From NCBI GenBank assembly GCA_009377475.1, contig WHTY01000009.1, positions 1-64,000 of the forward strand: a DNA stretch of 64,000 bases. Reading direction: 5' to 3'. This DNA is from Actinophytocola sp. (GTDB lineage Bacteria; Actinomycetota; Actinomycetes; Mycobacteriales; Pseudonocardiaceae). The notes under the pieces are model-generated. The model worked only from the letters and a program-made list of their open reading frames with translations. It had not been told where the DNA came from and made no database searches. How positions within the stretch are numbered: position 1 is the first letter of the stretch; each line of letters opens with the position of its first letter. A program made the translations under genes and the position numbers. Below are positions 17,929 through 28,585 of this stretch, piece by piece.

Positions 17929-19017
17929 ATGCCGCCCACCGCAGGCAGCGGCGACGCGTCCGCCCTGGAGTTGCACAACCAACGAGTCACCGGCGTCAGC
18001 CCGTTGCTGTCGCCCGCGCTGCTGCGCCAGGAGTTCCCGCTGGCGCCCGCCGCCGCGAAGACCGTCAGCCAGGGCAGGACCGACACCGTCGACGTCCTCA
18101 ACGGCGCCGACGACCGGCTGCTCGTCGTTGTCGGGCCGTGCTCGGTGCACGACCCGGACGCCGCCATCGACTACGCGCGCAAGCTCGCCGTCCAGGCCGA
18201 GCGGCTGCACGACGACCTGCACGTCGTGATGCGGGTGTACTTCGAGAAGCCGCGCACCACGCTGGGCTGGAAGGGCCTGATCAACGATCCCGACCTCGAC
18301 GGCAGCTTCGCCGTCAACCGGGGCCTGCGCATCGCGCGCAAGCTGCTGCTGGACATCTCCGAGATCGGCCTGCCGGTCGGCTGCGAGTTCCTCGACCCGA
18401 TCACTCCGCAGTTCATCGCCGACGCCGTCAGCTGGGGCTCCATCGGTGCGCGCACCGCCGCGAGTCAGGTGCACCGGCAGCTGTGCAGCGGGTTGTCCAT
18501 GCCGATCGGCATCAAGAACTCCACCGAGGGCGACGTCCAGGTCGCCGTCGACGCCACCCGCGCGGCAGCGGCCAGCCACGTCTTCCCCGGCATCAACGAC
18601 GACGGCCTCGCCGCGCTGCTGACGACGTCCGGCAACGCCGACTGCCACGTCATCCTGCGCGGCAGCGCGGCAGGCCCGAACCACGACGCCGCCACCGTCG
18701 CCGACACCCTCGCGCGGCTGGCCAAGGCGGGCCTGCCGGAGCGGGTGATCATCGACGCCAGCCACGGCAACAGCGGCAAGGACCACGTCCGGCAGGCCGA
18801 GCTGACTGGCGAGATCGCCGAGCGGATCGCGGCGGGCGAGCGCGGCATCACCGGCCTCATGCTGGAGAGCTTCCTCTCGCCCGGCCGCCAGGACCTCACG
18901 CTGGGCAAGTCCGGCGAACTGGACTACGGCCGCAGCATCACCGACGCCTGCATGGACTGGGACACCACGAGCGGGCTACTCGACCGGCTCGCCGCCGCCG
19001 TGCGCGCCCGCCGCTGA
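17929..19017 (+). CDS. aroG: 3-deoxy-7-phosphoheptulonate (DAHP) synthase, class I
   Basis: 362 residues from the ATG after AAAGGAAG. It joins phosphoenolpyruvate and erythrose-4-phosphate in the first step of the shikimate pathway. Family motifs are VVGPCSVHDPDAAIDYA, MRVYFEKPRTTLGWKG, GCEFLDPITPQ, ASQVHRQLCSGLSMPIGIKN in two parts, ASHGNSGKDH and LMLESFL. This is the AroFGH-like class I enzyme, not the plant-like class II enzyme also common in Actinobacteria. The upstream leader peptide and alternative hairpins suggest control by aromatic amino-acid supply. Confidence 0.95.
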   Translation: MPPTAGSGDASALELHNQRVTGVSPLLSPALLRQEFPLAPAAAKTVSQGRTDTVDVLNGADDRLLVVVGPCSVHDPDAAIDYARKLAVQAERLHDDLHVVMRVYFEKPRTTLGWKGLINDPDLDGSFAVNRGLRIARKLLLDISEIGLPVGCEFLDPITPQFIADAVSWGSIGARTAASQVHRQLCSGLSMPIGIKNSTEGDVQVAVDATRAAAASHVFPGINDDGLAALLTTSGNADCHVILRGSAAGPNHDAATVADTLARLAKAGLPERVIIDASHGNSGKDHVRQAELTGEIAERIAAGERGITGLMLESFLSPGRQDLTLGKSGELDYGRSITDACMDWDTTSGLLDRLAAAVRARR

Positions 19018-19066
19018 CTGCTGAGGGGCGAGCCCGCCGCTCACGGGGTGGGCGCCGCTGGGGCGG

Positions 19067-19115
19067 GCCCAAGGTGCCCTTCGGTACATATCCGGTACCC
19101 AAGGGCACCTTGGGC
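19067..19115. terminator. Bidirectional hairpin between convergent genes
   Basis: Perfect 15-bp arms (GCCCAAGGTGCCCTT at 19067-19081, AAGGGCACCTTGGGC at 19101-19115) with a short inner TAC/GTA pairing lie between the DAHP synthase stop and the converging exoribonuclease gene. It shares the core AAGGGCA[C/T]CTT with the larger palindrome at 28529. A bidirectional terminator role fits the position. Confidence 0.65.
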
Positions 19116-19159
19116 TCGCCAAGCCGGGCAACCTCGCTCAAGCCGGGCAGCCCGGCTCG

Positions 19160-19660
19160 CTAGCCCGGCAGCCCCCGTTTGCGGCGTTCCTGTTCGAGCA
19201 CCTGCCACCGGGCGAGGTTGTGCCGCGCGTCCGCGAGCGCGTCGTGCGCGTTCGCAGGCGGCGGCGGCAACTGCGGCTTGCCCAGGTCCTCCCAGCGTTG
19301 CCGCAGGTCCCGGGTGAAGCGCGGCAGTTGCCGCGGCAGCGCGGGCATCGCGCCCCAGAGCTGCGCGAGCGCGACGTGGTCGTAGGCGGCAAACCAGGCC
19401 CAGAGCTGCACCCCGCCGTGCGGCTTGCCGACGAAGTCGAGCAGGTCCTGCCGGATGCGCTCCCTGCTGCGCCACGCCTTGTCGCTCGGCGGCGGCAGTT
19501 GCGGCAGCACGTGCTCGCGCACCCACGCACCGGCGCGGTCGGGGTCGAACTCGGTGGACACCGCGTAAAACTCGCGGCCGCGTTCGTCAACGACGCCGAT
19601 GGACACCAGGTCGATCGTCCTGCCGTCCTCGATGAACTCGGTGTCGTAGAAGAATCTCAC
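19160..19660 (-). CDS. DEDD 3'-5' exoribonuclease, RNase AS (Rv2179c) type
   Basis: 166 residues. The first metal-binding motif is FFYDTEFIEDG, the second is in WAWFAAYDHVAL, and the last is HDALADARHNL, giving a complete DEDDh set. The family is related to RNase T; the mycobacterial member degrades RNA with a preference for adenylate-rich 3' ends. The gene converges on the DAHP synthase gene and lies 47 bp downstream of plsC in the same direction. Confidence 0.88.
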   Translation of the reverse strand: MRFFYDTEFIEDGRTIDLVSIGVVDERGREFYAVSTEFDPDRAGAWVREHVLPQLPPPSDKAWRSRERIRQDLLDFVGKPHGGVQLWAWFAAYDHVALAQLWGAMPALPRQLPRFTRDLRQRWEDLGKPQLPPPPANAHDALADARHNLARWQVLEQERRKRGLPG

Positions 19661-19707
19661 CAGGCAACCTTACGAAGCGTGACCGTCGCGGGCGGGACGG
19701 GGGCCGC

Positions 19708-20469
19708 TCAGCTCGCTTCGGTCTCCGGGGTACGTGCGGCGTCGCGCGCCTGCTCCTGCACCGGCACCGGAACCGGGGTGCCCGCCCGTTCGGCGTCGGC
19801 GAGTTCCTTGGCGCGCGCGGCGTAGATGTCGACGTACTCCTGGCCGGAGAGCTCCATGAGGTTGTACATCACCTCGTCGGCGATGGAGCGCTCGACGAAC
19901 CGGTCGCCCGCGAGGCCGTCGTAGCGAGAGAAGTCCAGCGGCGTGCCGACGTGGATCTCGATGCGTTTGGGCCACCACATCTTCGAGCCGATCGGGTTGA
20001 CCTTCTCGGTGCCCACCATCGCGACCGGGATGACCGGCGCCCGCGCCTGGAGCGCCATCCGCGCGATGCCGGTTTTTCCCTTGTGCAGCCTGCCGTCCGG
20101 CGAGCGCGTGCCCTCCGGGTACACGCCGAGCAGACTGCCCTCGCGCAGCAGCCGCACCCCGGTGTCAAGCGCAGCCTGCCCGGCTGACCCGCCCGAACGA
20201 TCGACCGGGTACTGGCCGGTGCCCGCGAAGAACCACTTCTTGAACCTGCCCTTGATGCCGGGCTCGGTGAAGTACTCGCTCTTGGCGAGGAACACGATGC
20301 GGCGCTTGACGTGCGTCGGCAGGAAGAACGAGTCGACGACGGCGAGATGGTTGCTCGCCACGATGGCCCCGCCCGTCTTCGGGATGTTGTCGAGGCCAGT
20401 GACCTTGGTCGGCCAGAAAAGCTTCAGAAGCGGACCCAGCAGGACATACTTCAAGGTCCAGTAGAGCAC
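19708..20469 (-). CDS. plsC: 1-acyl-sn-glycerol-3-phosphate acyltransferase (PlsC family)
   Basis: 253 residues from the GTG at 20469 (GGAAG about 12 bases upstream; the frame stays open further but without conserved sequence). The acyltransferase motif ASNHLAVVDS holds the catalytic His and Asp, and VYPEGTRSPDG binds the glycerol phosphate. A hydrophobic N-terminus (about 1-20) should place it at the membrane. It acylates lysophosphatidate in phospholipid synthesis. Its C-terminal 40 residues are polar and unconserved. It is divergent from the esterase gene, with 197 bp between. Confidence 0.9.
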   Translation of the reverse strand: MLYWTLKYVLLGPLLKLFWPTKVTGLDNIPKTGGAIVASNHLAVVDSFFLPTHVKRRIVFLAKSEYFTEPGIKGRFKKWFFAGTGQYPVDRSGGSAGQAALDTGVRLLREGSLLGVYPEGTRSPDGRLHKGKTGIARMALQARAPVIPVAMVGTEKVNPIGSKMWWPKRIEIHVGTPLDFSRYDGLAGDRFVERSIADEVMYNLMELSGQEYVDIYAARAKELADAERAGTPVPVPVQEQARDAARTPETEAS

Positions 20470-20666
20470 TACCCACCCACTTCCTTGCTTTCGCGGCGTG
20501 ATCAGCGTACGAACTCGCGTGGCGCGGGCACAATGTGAGCGAGCCGATCGCGCCGCCCGCGCGATCGATCTCACACCGGGGATACCCCACGTGACGCGGG
20601 CTCACCACACCTGTGGTCCGTGCGAACATGGAACCACAGTGTGCGTTGCGAGAGACGGAGTTCGGT

Positions 20667-21455
20667 ATGCCAGTTCTGCCCGGCGCTGAGCCGTTCGCCC
20701 ACTCCGGCTCGTCCGAGATCGGCGTGCTGTTGTGTCACGGCTTCACCGGCACCCCGGCCAGCATGCGGCCGTGGGGCGAGTTCCTCGCCGACGCCGGACT
20801 GACGGTGCGCGGGCCTCGGCTGCCGGGTCACGGCACCACCTGGCAGGAGATGAACCGCACCACCTGGCGCGACTGGTACACCTGCGTGCGCGACGAGGCG
20901 ACGTCGCTGCTGGCGTCGTGCTCCTCGGTGTTCGTGTTCGGGCAGTCGATGGGCGGCACGCTGACGCTGCGGCTCGCGCAGGAGTTCGGCGACGCGATCG
21001 CGGGCATCACGCTGGTGAACCCGTCGGTGATGACGCGGCGCAAGGAGGCGCGGCTGCTGCCGGTGCTGTGCCGGTTGTGGCCGTCGGTCCCCGGGGTCGG
21101 CGGCGACATCTGCAAGCCGGGCGCCGCCGAGCTGAGCTACACCCGGGTGCCGCTGCGCGCGGCGACCAGCCTCGGCGAGCTGTGGCGGCTGGTGCGCGCC
21201 GACCTGCACCTGGTGCGGCAGCCGATGCTGCTGCTGCGCTCGCGGATCGATCACGTCGTTGAGCCGGAGAACGCACGTATCGTGGCATCGGGAGTCGCCA
21301 GCACCGACATCACCGAGGTGGTGCTGCACGACAGTTATCATGTCGCGACGCTCGACCACGACGCGCCGGAAATATTCGAGCGCAGTCTGGCGTTCGCGAA
21401 ACGTGTACATGACGGCAAGACGGGCACGCCACGCACCGAACTGGGCGCCACATGA
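20667..21455 (+). CDS. Alpha/beta hydrolase, carboxylesterase/monoacylglycerol lipase type
   Basis: 262 residues from the ATG at 20667 (GGAG 7 bases upstream). The fold is shown by GVLLCHGFTGTPASMRPW (oxyanion region), the nucleophile elbow FVFGQSMGGTLTLRLA, the catalytic Asp in LLLRSRIDHVVEP and the catalytic His in HDSYHVATLDHD. It resembles Est30-like carboxylesterases. The substrate is not known; with plsC next door, a lipid ester is plausible. It overlaps the next gene by 4 bp. Confidence 0.88.
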   Translation: MPVLPGAEPFAHSGSSEIGVLLCHGFTGTPASMRPWGEFLADAGLTVRGPRLPGHGTTWQEMNRTTWRDWYTCVRDEATSLLASCSSVFVFGQSMGGTLTLRLAQEFGDAIAGITLVNPSVMTRRKEARLLPVLCRLWPSVPGVGGDICKPGAAELSYTRVPLRAATSLGELWRLVRADLHLVRQPMLLLRSRIDHVVEPENARIVASGVASTDITEVVLHDSYHVATLDHDAPEIFERSLAFAKRVHDGKTGTPRTELGAT

Positions 21456-22045
21456 GCAGGAGCGGTAAGGACCCCAACGGCCAGGACGACGTCGACGCGA
21501 TCTTCGGCGAAATCGTCGCCGATCTCAAGGCCGAGGGCGTTGGGGCGCGCATCGACACCGAGGCCGCCGACGAGCGGCCGTCCGACGAGGCGGAAGACTC
21601 CGACGCCTCAGACGACGACTGGCTTGGCGGCGAGTCCGACACCGAGCGGCACGACGGCCCCGCAGGAGACCGCTCCGGGGGCGGCCGCCCTCGCCCGGGT
21701 CCCGCCGCAAGCGACTGGCGCGCCAGCGACGTCGGCTGGGACGAGACGATGCTGTCCGACTCGCGGTCCGGCTCCTCGCTCGACGACGATGACGACGACG
21801 AGCATTTCGTGCCGCCGGAGCCGCCGCCGTTGCCGAAACCGAGCCGCAGCATGGGCATCGTGGCGTTGTTCGTCGTGGTCGGCTTGGTGCTGCTGATCGC
21901 GCCGCACATCATCGGCATCGGGGTGACCGTCGCGACGCCGCTCGGCATACTGTCGCTCGCGGCGAGTCTCGGATTCCTGCTGTTGCGCGCCCGTGACGAC
22001 AACCGTCCGCCGGGATCTGATCCGAACAACGGCGCGCAGGTGTGA
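21452..22045 (+). CDS. Acidic membrane protein of unknown function
   Basis: 197 residues. The first 130 are strongly acidic and low in complexity, with an Asp run followed by a proline-rich stretch (PPEPPPLPKP). Two transmembrane helices follow (about 134-150 and 155-175), then a short polar tail. I do not recognise a domain, but similar proteins occur next to esterases in Pseudonocardiaceae and mycobacteria. It is translationally coupled to the hydrolase (ATGA) and converges on the DUF3099 gene with only 6 bp between. Confidence 0.75.
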   Translation: MSRSGKDPNGQDDVDAIFGEIVADLKAEGVGARIDTEAADERPSDEAEDSDASDDDWLGGESDTERHDGPAGDRSGGGRPRPGPAASDWRASDVGWDETMLSDSRSGSSLDDDDDDEHFVPPEPPPLPKPSRSMGIVALFVVVGLVLLIAPHIIGIGVTVATPLGILSLAASLGFLLLRARDDNRPPGSDPNNGAQV

Positions 22046-22051
22046 GGGTTC

Positions 22052-22396
22052 TTAACCGTCGATAACCCGGTGCTCACGGGCTTCCAGCGCCCGCGCGGGC
22101 CGCTCGTAACGGTTGACCTTCTCCGACTTGCGCGGTGGCCGGTCGTTGGCGATGAGCACGGCGATCCACGGCAGCGGAATCGACAGCGCCATGAACGCGA
22201 GCGCGAGCCACCAGGTCTGGTAGAAGATGCCAGCCAGGATCAGGCAGGGGAACCGCAGCCCCATCATGATCGCGTACTTGCGCTTGCGGGCGGCGTGCTG
22301 GTCGTCGTAGGAGGGGGCAGCGGCGGTGATCAGCACCGGGTCGCCGCTGGCGCCAGTGACGCCACTGCCGGTGCCGCTCTCTCCGGACCTGCTCAT
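22052..22396 (-). CDS. DUF3099 family membrane protein
   Basis: 114 residues from the ATG at 22396, which has GGAGGTGGC upstream. PVLITAAAPSYDDQ followed by a basic RKRKYAIMMGLRF entry and two adjacent transmembrane helices (about 39-57 and 60-80) is typical of DUF3099. The family is actinobacterial and has no known function. The tail is basic and soluble. It is divergent from the methyltransferase gene, 121 bp away. Confidence 0.82.
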   Translation of the reverse strand: MSRSGESGTGSGVTGASGDPVLITAAAPSYDDQHAARKRKYAIMMGLRFPCLILAGIFYQTWWLALAFMALSIPLPWIAVLIANDRPPRKSEKVNRYERPARALEAREHRVIDG

Positions 22397-22517
22397 CAGC
22401 TGCCACCTCCGCTCGCTGCTGTTCCCCACCCTACGCTGGCCAACCGCAGGCCCAGAAGGTCGGATCGCACGACACCTGTGCGGCGGAATGCCCGGCACAG
22501 TGGCACGATAAGCAGCC

Positions 22518-24083
22518 GTGACAGTGCAGAACTTGCCGCCCAACTCGCCCAACGTGGCGCACGTCCAGCCGTACTTCTCCCCTGACTTCTGCGCGCGACT
22601 GCGCGAGGCGTTCCTGCGCATCGGCTACGACGCGGACGGCGTGCTCGACGCCATCGGCGGATTCGCCCACGCCGCGCTCACCAGGGACGAACCGGAGCTG
22701 GCGTACCGGGCAAGCCGGGACGCGGGCGAGCTCGGCACGATGATCCGGCTGTTCCTGCTCGGCAACGCCGAGCTCGCGACCGACGTCGCCAAAGCCCTCG
22801 CGCCGGTGACCATCGACGAGGCGATCAGCACCGGTCTGCTGCGCGGCGAGGGCGACGCCGTCCGCGCGGGCTTCGACGTCCGCCCGCACGGCGACGAGGA
22901 CAGCTCGTGGTGGGTGATCTCCGACCTGGAGCCGGAACACCGCCGCTGGCTGGACCGCGAGCTGTTGACCGATCACGTGCTCGGCATCGGGCAGGCGTCG
23001 ATGAGCCTGGTCCGCGCGACGAGCCGACGCCCGGTCGGCACGCTGCTCGACATGGGCACCGGCAACGGAGTGCAGGCGCTACACGGTAGCGGGCACGCCG
23101 AACGGGTCACCGCGACCGACGTCTCCGAGCGCGCGCTTGCGCTCGCAGCAGCGACGTTCGCCCTCAACGGGCTCGACATCGAACTCGCGCAGGGCGAGTG
23201 GTTCACCCCGGTCGCGCGCCGTCGGTTCGACCAGATCGTGTGCAACCCGCCGTTCGTCGTCGGCCCGGCACGCGTCGACTTCACCTACCGCGACTCCGGC
23301 CTCGGCGGCGACGACGCCAGCGCGCTCGTCGTGCGGCAGTTGCCCGGCTTCCTGACACCCGGCGGCACCGGGCACCTGCTCGCGTCGTGGCTGCACCGCG
23401 ACGGCGAGGACTGGATCGACCGGGTGAGCTGCTGGGTGCCGCCCGGCGTCGACGCCTGGTTCGTGCAGCGCGACATCGCCGACCCCGGCCTGTACGTCGG
23501 CACGTGGCTGCGCGACGCGGGCATTGACCCTCGCTCGCCGCTGGGACGGGAGCAGGCCGCGAGCTGGCTCGACTGGTTCGCGGAGAACAACGTGGACGGC
23601 GTCGGCTTCGGATTCGTCACGCTGCGCCGCAGCGACGTCGACAACCCCACCGTGCTGTGCGAGGACCTGCGCCAGGCGTACGACGACCCGCTCGGCGGTG
23701 AGGCGGCGGCGTGGCTGGACCGGGTGAGCTGGCTGCGCGGCCACCCTGACCTGCTCGCGCAACGCTTCGTCGTGCCGGAATCGGTGATGCTGGAGCAGAT
23801 CTCCGCGCCGGGCGACGAGGGCTGGCAACCGACGATCCGCCGACTGCACCGCATCGACGGGCCCGGCTGGCAGCACGAGGTCGATGAGCTGGTCACGGCG
23901 CTGCTGGCGGGCTGCCGGGGCGCGCTGCCGCTGGCGGACCTGCTCGAACTGCTGGCAGCGGCCCACGGCGAGCCCGCCGACGGGCTGACCGAGGCGGCGC
24001 TGCCGATCGTGCGGGAGCTGGTCCGGCACGGCATGCTCGTGCTCGCCCAGAACACCGAGCCCGCCGAGCCCGCCGCCGGATGA
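22518..24083 (+). CDS. Class I SAM-dependent methyltransferase, HemK-like fold
   Basis: 521 residues, GTG start. An N-terminal domain of about 150 residues precedes a Rossmann methyltransferase domain with the SAM loop [13 protein letters not shown], an acidic [10 protein letters not shown] strand and the catalytic [10 protein letters not shown]. The NPPF motif belongs to N-methyltransferases acting on planar groups such as glutamine amides or nucleobases. The C-terminal 150 residues have no motif I recognise. Actinobacterial relatives are annotated only as methyltransferases, so the substrate is open. It overlaps dtd by 4 bp, which hints at a translation-related role. Confidence 0.85.
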   Translation: MTVQNLPPNSPNVAHVQPYFSPDFCARLREAFLRIGYDADGVLDAIGGFAHAALTRDEPELAYRASRDAGELGTMIRLFLLGNAELATDVAKALAPVTIDEAISTGLLRGEGDAVRAGFDVRPHGDEDSSWWVISDLEPEHRRWLDRELLTDHVLGIGQASMSLVRATSRRPVGTLLDMGTGNGVQALHGSGHAERVTATDVSERALALAAATFALNGLDIELAQGEWFTPVARRRFDQIVCNPPFVVGPARVDFTYRDSGLGGDDASALVVRQLPGFLTPGGTGHLLASWLHRDGEDWIDRVSCWVPPGVDAWFVQRDIADPGLYVGTWLRDAGIDPRSPLGREQAASWLDWFAENNVDGVGFGFVTLRRSDVDNPTVLCEDLRQAYDDPLGGEAAAWLDRVSWLRGHPDLLAQRFVVPESVMLEQISAPGDEGWQPTIRRLHRIDGPGWQHEVDELVTALLAGCRGALPLADLLELLAAAHGEPADGLTEAALPIVRELVRHGMLVLAQNTEPAEPAAG

Positions 24084-24505
24084 GGGCGGTCGTCACCAGG
24101 GTCACCGAGGCAAGCGTGACCGTTGACGACGAGGTCGTCGGCGAGATCACCGGCAAGGGACTGCTCGTGCTGCTCGGCATCGGCACCGACGACACCGCCG
24201 AGCAGGTACCCCGCATGGCCCGCAAGCTGCACGAGCTGCGGCTGCTGCGCGACGAGGAGTCCTGCGCGTCAGCCGACGCTCCCCTGCTGGTGGTCAGCCA
24301 GTTCACGCTGTACGGCGACACCCGCAAGGGCAGGCGACCGTCCTGGACGGCGGCTGCCCGGCCCGAGCACGCCGCACCGCTCGTCGACGCCGTGGTGGCC
24401 GAGCTGCGCGCACGCGGCGCCACCGTCGAGACCGGACGGTTCGGCGCGATGATGCGGCTGCACAGCGTCAACGACGGCCCGTTCACGGTGCTTGTCGAGG
24501 TGTGA
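24080..24505 (+). CDS. dtd: D-aminoacyl-tRNA deacylase
   Basis: 141 residues, the usual Dtd length. It frees tRNA from wrongly attached D-amino acids. The first catalytic signature [16 protein letters not shown] and the C-terminal [20 protein letters not shown] (the cross-subunit GP-like motif region) are intact. The start MRAVVTRV overlaps the methyltransferase stop in an ATGA. Confidence 0.95.
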   Translation: MRAVVTRVTEASVTVDDEVVGEITGKGLLVLLGIGTDDTAEQVPRMARKLHELRLLRDEESCASADAPLLVVSQFTLYGDTRKGRRPSWTAAARPEHAAPLVDAVVAELRARGATVETGRFGAMMRLHSVNDGPFTVLVEV

Positions 24506-24606
24506 CGCCCGGATCGCCGCCACTCCGCCCGCGCCCACCCGGCCGACGGCCGGTGCGAGTAACGGACCAATCGGTCACATCGATCTCTGAGTGGAGGTGG
24601 TCGAGG

Positions 24607-24996
24607 ATGACCGACAGCGCGACGAACGAGCCGGCACATGCCGCGAAACGGCGGGGATGGGCCGGGCTGGCGCTGATCGTGCTCGCGCTGCTGGCGATCG
24701 GCAATCTCGGCAACCTGAGCGGGGACGATGCCGCCGACAGCGGCGCAACGCCCACCGCCGACACGGCGCGGACCACGTGCCAGGACTACGTCATCGACCG
24801 CGGCCACGTGCCGGCGACCGCCGAGTTCGGGCTCTCCGCCGTGACCAGCACGGGTCGCAGCACCTGGACCGTCACCGGATCGGCGGCCATGACGAACGAC
24901 GCTGGCGCGCGGGTCCGCGTGGCCTACGAGTGCACGGTGCATGGCGATGCCTCCGGTCGATGGTCGTTGGTCGAACTCACGCATGCGCGGCGATAG
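24607..24996 (+). CDS. Small membrane-anchored or secreted protein, unknown
   Basis: 129 residues from the ATG with GGAGGTGG 7 bases upstream. A basic start is followed by one hydrophobic helix (about 16-33), an Asp/Thr-rich linker, and an external domain of about 80 residues with two cysteines (TCQDYVIDRG and YECTVHG) that could form a disulfide. I do not recognise the domain. It looks like a single-pass protein exposed outside the membrane. Confidence 0.7.
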   Translation: MTDSATNEPAHAAKRRGWAGLALIVLALLAIGNLGNLSGDDAADSGATPTADTARTTCQDYVIDRGHVPATAEFGLSAVTSTGRSTWTVTGSAAMTNDAGARVRVAYECTVHGDASGRWSLVELTHARR

Positions 24997-25331
24997 CGCT
25001 CAGCGCATTCCCGATACATCAGTTATCGAACATGCATTCGACGGGTGTCAACGATCGCGCCCGGCTTGACGACGGCTTTGCCGCCCTATCACGGACGTAT
25101 TACGACCACTGCGGAGCGGCGTCATGCCGCCGACCCTCACCGCTTTCACTGCCACCACACACCGAACGACCCGACGCGCCCCACCGACGTCACGGACAGT
25201 GAAGTCGTGGCCACTGACCAGGGGAAGACGCCGCCCAGGCGGAGATCGCCGTCGCGACCAGCACTCTCAGCGAAACCTCAGGTTTGATTGAGGGTGCTCT
25301 CGGGAACACAGCAAGAAAACTTATTCGCTTC

Positions 25332-25358
25332 GGGAACGAATGCAGCAACCGCAACGTT
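25332..25358 (+). promoter_or_regulatory. SigH/SigE-type promoter of sigB
   Basis: GGGAAC (25332-25337) and CGTT (25355-25358) are 17 bp apart, matching the GGGAAY-N16/17-CGTT consensus of SigH/SigR-type and related ECF sigma factors, which drive sigB in mycobacteria. The sigB ATG lies about 88 bp downstream. The rest of the 450-bp stretch 24997-25446 holds no gene I can support; a 13-bp palindrome AAACCTCAGGTTT lies at 25274-25286. Confidence 0.55.
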
Positions 25359-25446
25359 GTCCAGGGTGTCCGGCACTTGAGGCGGCCGGACCGTAGGACG
25401 GGGTGTCCGTCCACGCCTGTTGCCAGGGTGCAAGGGGAGGCTGAGC

Positions 25447-26499
25447 ATGTCCGTGAAGACGCTCGACCGCGAGACTCGCGACACGCCGATCGAGACTGAC
25501 GTGGCTGACGTGGCCGACGTTACTGACGTCTCGAGGGTGGTGCCGATCCAACCGAGTCCGCAGCATGAACCGGACCTCGACACGCAAGGCCCCGCAGCCG
25601 ACCTCGTCCGTGTGTACCTGAACGGCATCGGAAAGACGGCGCTGCTGACCGCGGCGGACGAGGTCGACCTCGCGAAGCGCATCGAGGCTGGTGTCTTCGC
25701 GCAGCACATGCTCGACACCGAGGAGAACCTGTCCCGCAAGCGCCGTTCGGAGCTGGCCGCACTGGTGCGGGACGGGCTACGCGCCAAGAACCACCTGCTC
25801 GAGGCCAACCTGCGGCTGGTCGTCTCGCTGGCCAAGCGCTACACCGGCCGCGGCATGCCGCTGCTCGACCTGATCCAGGAAGGCAACCTGGGACTGATCC
25901 GCGCCGTCGAGAAGTTCGACTACACCAAGGGCTTCAAGTTCTCCACCTACGCGACCTGGTGGATCCGGCAGGCCATCACGCGCGGCATGGCGGACCAGAG
26001 CCGCACCATCCGGCTGCCGGTCCACCTCGTCGAGCAGGTCAACAAGCTGAGCCGGATCAAGCGCGACCTGCACCAGCAGTACGGCCGCGAGGCCACGCAC
26101 GCCGAGCTGGCCGAGGAGTCTGGCATTCCCAAGGAAAAGATCGCCAAGCTGCTCGACCACGCCCGCGACCCGGTGAGCCTGGACATGCCGGTCGGCACAG
26201 AAGAGGACGCCCCGCTGGGCGACTTCATCGAGGACTCCGAGGCGACCGACGCCGAGAGCGCGGTGATCTCCGGCATCCTGCAGGACGACCTGCGCCGGGT
26301 GCTCGGCACGCTGGAGGATCGCGAGCAGTACGTGATCCGGCTGCGTTACGGCATCGACGACGGCCAGCCGCGCACGCTCGACCAGATCGGGCGGCACTTC
26401 GGGCTGTCCCGCGAGCGGGTGCGTCAGATCGAGCGCGAGGTCATGTCCAAGCTGCGGCAGGGCGAGCGCGCCGACCGGTTGCGCGCCTACGCGAGCTGA
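25447..26499 (+). CDS. sigB: RNA polymerase sigma factor SigB
   Basis: 350 residues from the ATG behind AAGGGGAGG. The order is region 1.2 ([16 protein letters not shown]), region 2 ([18 protein letters not shown] and [13 protein letters not shown]), region 3 ([19 protein letters not shown]) and region 4 with the helix-turn-helix [20 protein letters not shown]. It lacks the long acidic N-terminus of the primary factor SigA, so it is the shorter group 2 paralogue used in stress and stationary phase. The Asp/Thr-rich first 35 residues are variable. A SigH-like promoter upstream supports a stress cascade. Confidence 0.93.
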   Translation: MSVKTLDRETRDTPIETDVADVADVTDVSRVVPIQPSPQHEPDLDTQGPAADLVRVYLNGIGKTALLTAADEVDLAKRIEAGVFAQHMLDTEENLSRKRRSELAALVRDGLRAKNHLLEANLRLVVSLAKRYTGRGMPLLDLIQEGNLGLIRAVEKFDYTKGFKFSTYATWWIRQAITRGMADQSRTIRLPVHLVEQVNKLSRIKRDLHQQYGREATHAELAEESGIPKEKIAKLLDHARDPVSLDMPVGTEEDAPLGDFIEDSEATDAESAVISGILQDDLRRVLGTLEDREQYVIRLRYGIDDGQPRTLDQIGRHFGLSRERVRQIEREVMSKLRQGERADRLRAYAS

Positions 26500-26525
26500 C
26501 GCCGCTGCTGACCGCCCCCAGCGCT

Positions 26526-26557
26526 AGCCCCTGTCGGGCTCCGCTCCGACAGGGGCT
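26526..26557 (+). terminator. Terminator hairpin of sigB
   Basis: A perfect 12-bp stem (AGCCCCTGTCGG / CCGACAGGGGCT) with an 8-base loop starts 26 bp after the sigB stop. Only a weak T content follows (GATTACG). Confidence 0.75.
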
Positions 26558-26702
26558 GATTACGCTGCGAACACGCCTGAAAACCCGATCGGCCGTTGAC
26601 TTGTGGCCGCGAGCACGGCACGGTCGGTAGGCGGTACGGTAGCGTCGCCTCCGGTTGCGGGTAGGTCTTCGTGGTTGGGCACGTCTGCCTGCCGCGTTCC
26701 CC

Positions 26703-26738
26703 GGAAGGTCGGGTCCGTCGGGGTGGGCCCGGCCTTCC
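26703..26738 (+). other. Hairpin in the sigB-fumarase gap
   Basis: GGAAGGTCGGGTCC (26703-26716) pairs with GGGCCCGGCCTTCC (26725-26738) with two G-U type positions. It lies upstream of the fumarase promoter in the 366-bp stretch 26500-26865, which otherwise holds the sigB terminator and promoter sequences and no gene I can support. Confidence 0.4.
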
Positions 26739-26816
26739 GACTACCAGCCGACTAACGCAGCCGTGCTGGCTCACACCCGCACCGGGTGGTCGCTGATGTC
26801 ACGACGTCATGCGCGG

Positions 26817-26822
26817 TACGGT
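26817..26822 (+). promoter_or_regulatory. Possible -10 box of the fumarase gene
   Basis: TACGGT fits the TANNNT consensus, about 44 bp upstream of the GTG. The surrounding GCGCGGTACGGTCTG (15 bases) recurs exactly before galE at 35788. No clear -35 is seen. Confidence 0.4.
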
Positions 26823-26865
26823 CTGAGCTACCCGAAACGACAGGGCGTAGGGAGCCAGCACAGCC

Positions 26866-28524
<1,659 letters not shown>

Positions 28525-28528
28525 GGGC

Positions 28529-28585
28529 GTGTCGTGAAGGGCATCTTATGGGCGTCTGACGCCCATAAGATGCCCTTCACGACAC
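28529..28585. terminator. 57-bp near-perfect palindrome between convergent genes
   Basis: The left arm 28529-28556 is an exact complement of 28558-28585, centred on a single base. It fills the gap between the fumarase stop (28524) and the M23 peptidase stop (28586) almost exactly. The arms contain GTGAAGGGCATCTTATGGGC. As RNA it forms a 27-28 bp stem, so it should terminate transcription in both directions. Its core resembles the hairpin at 19067. Confidence 0.85.
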
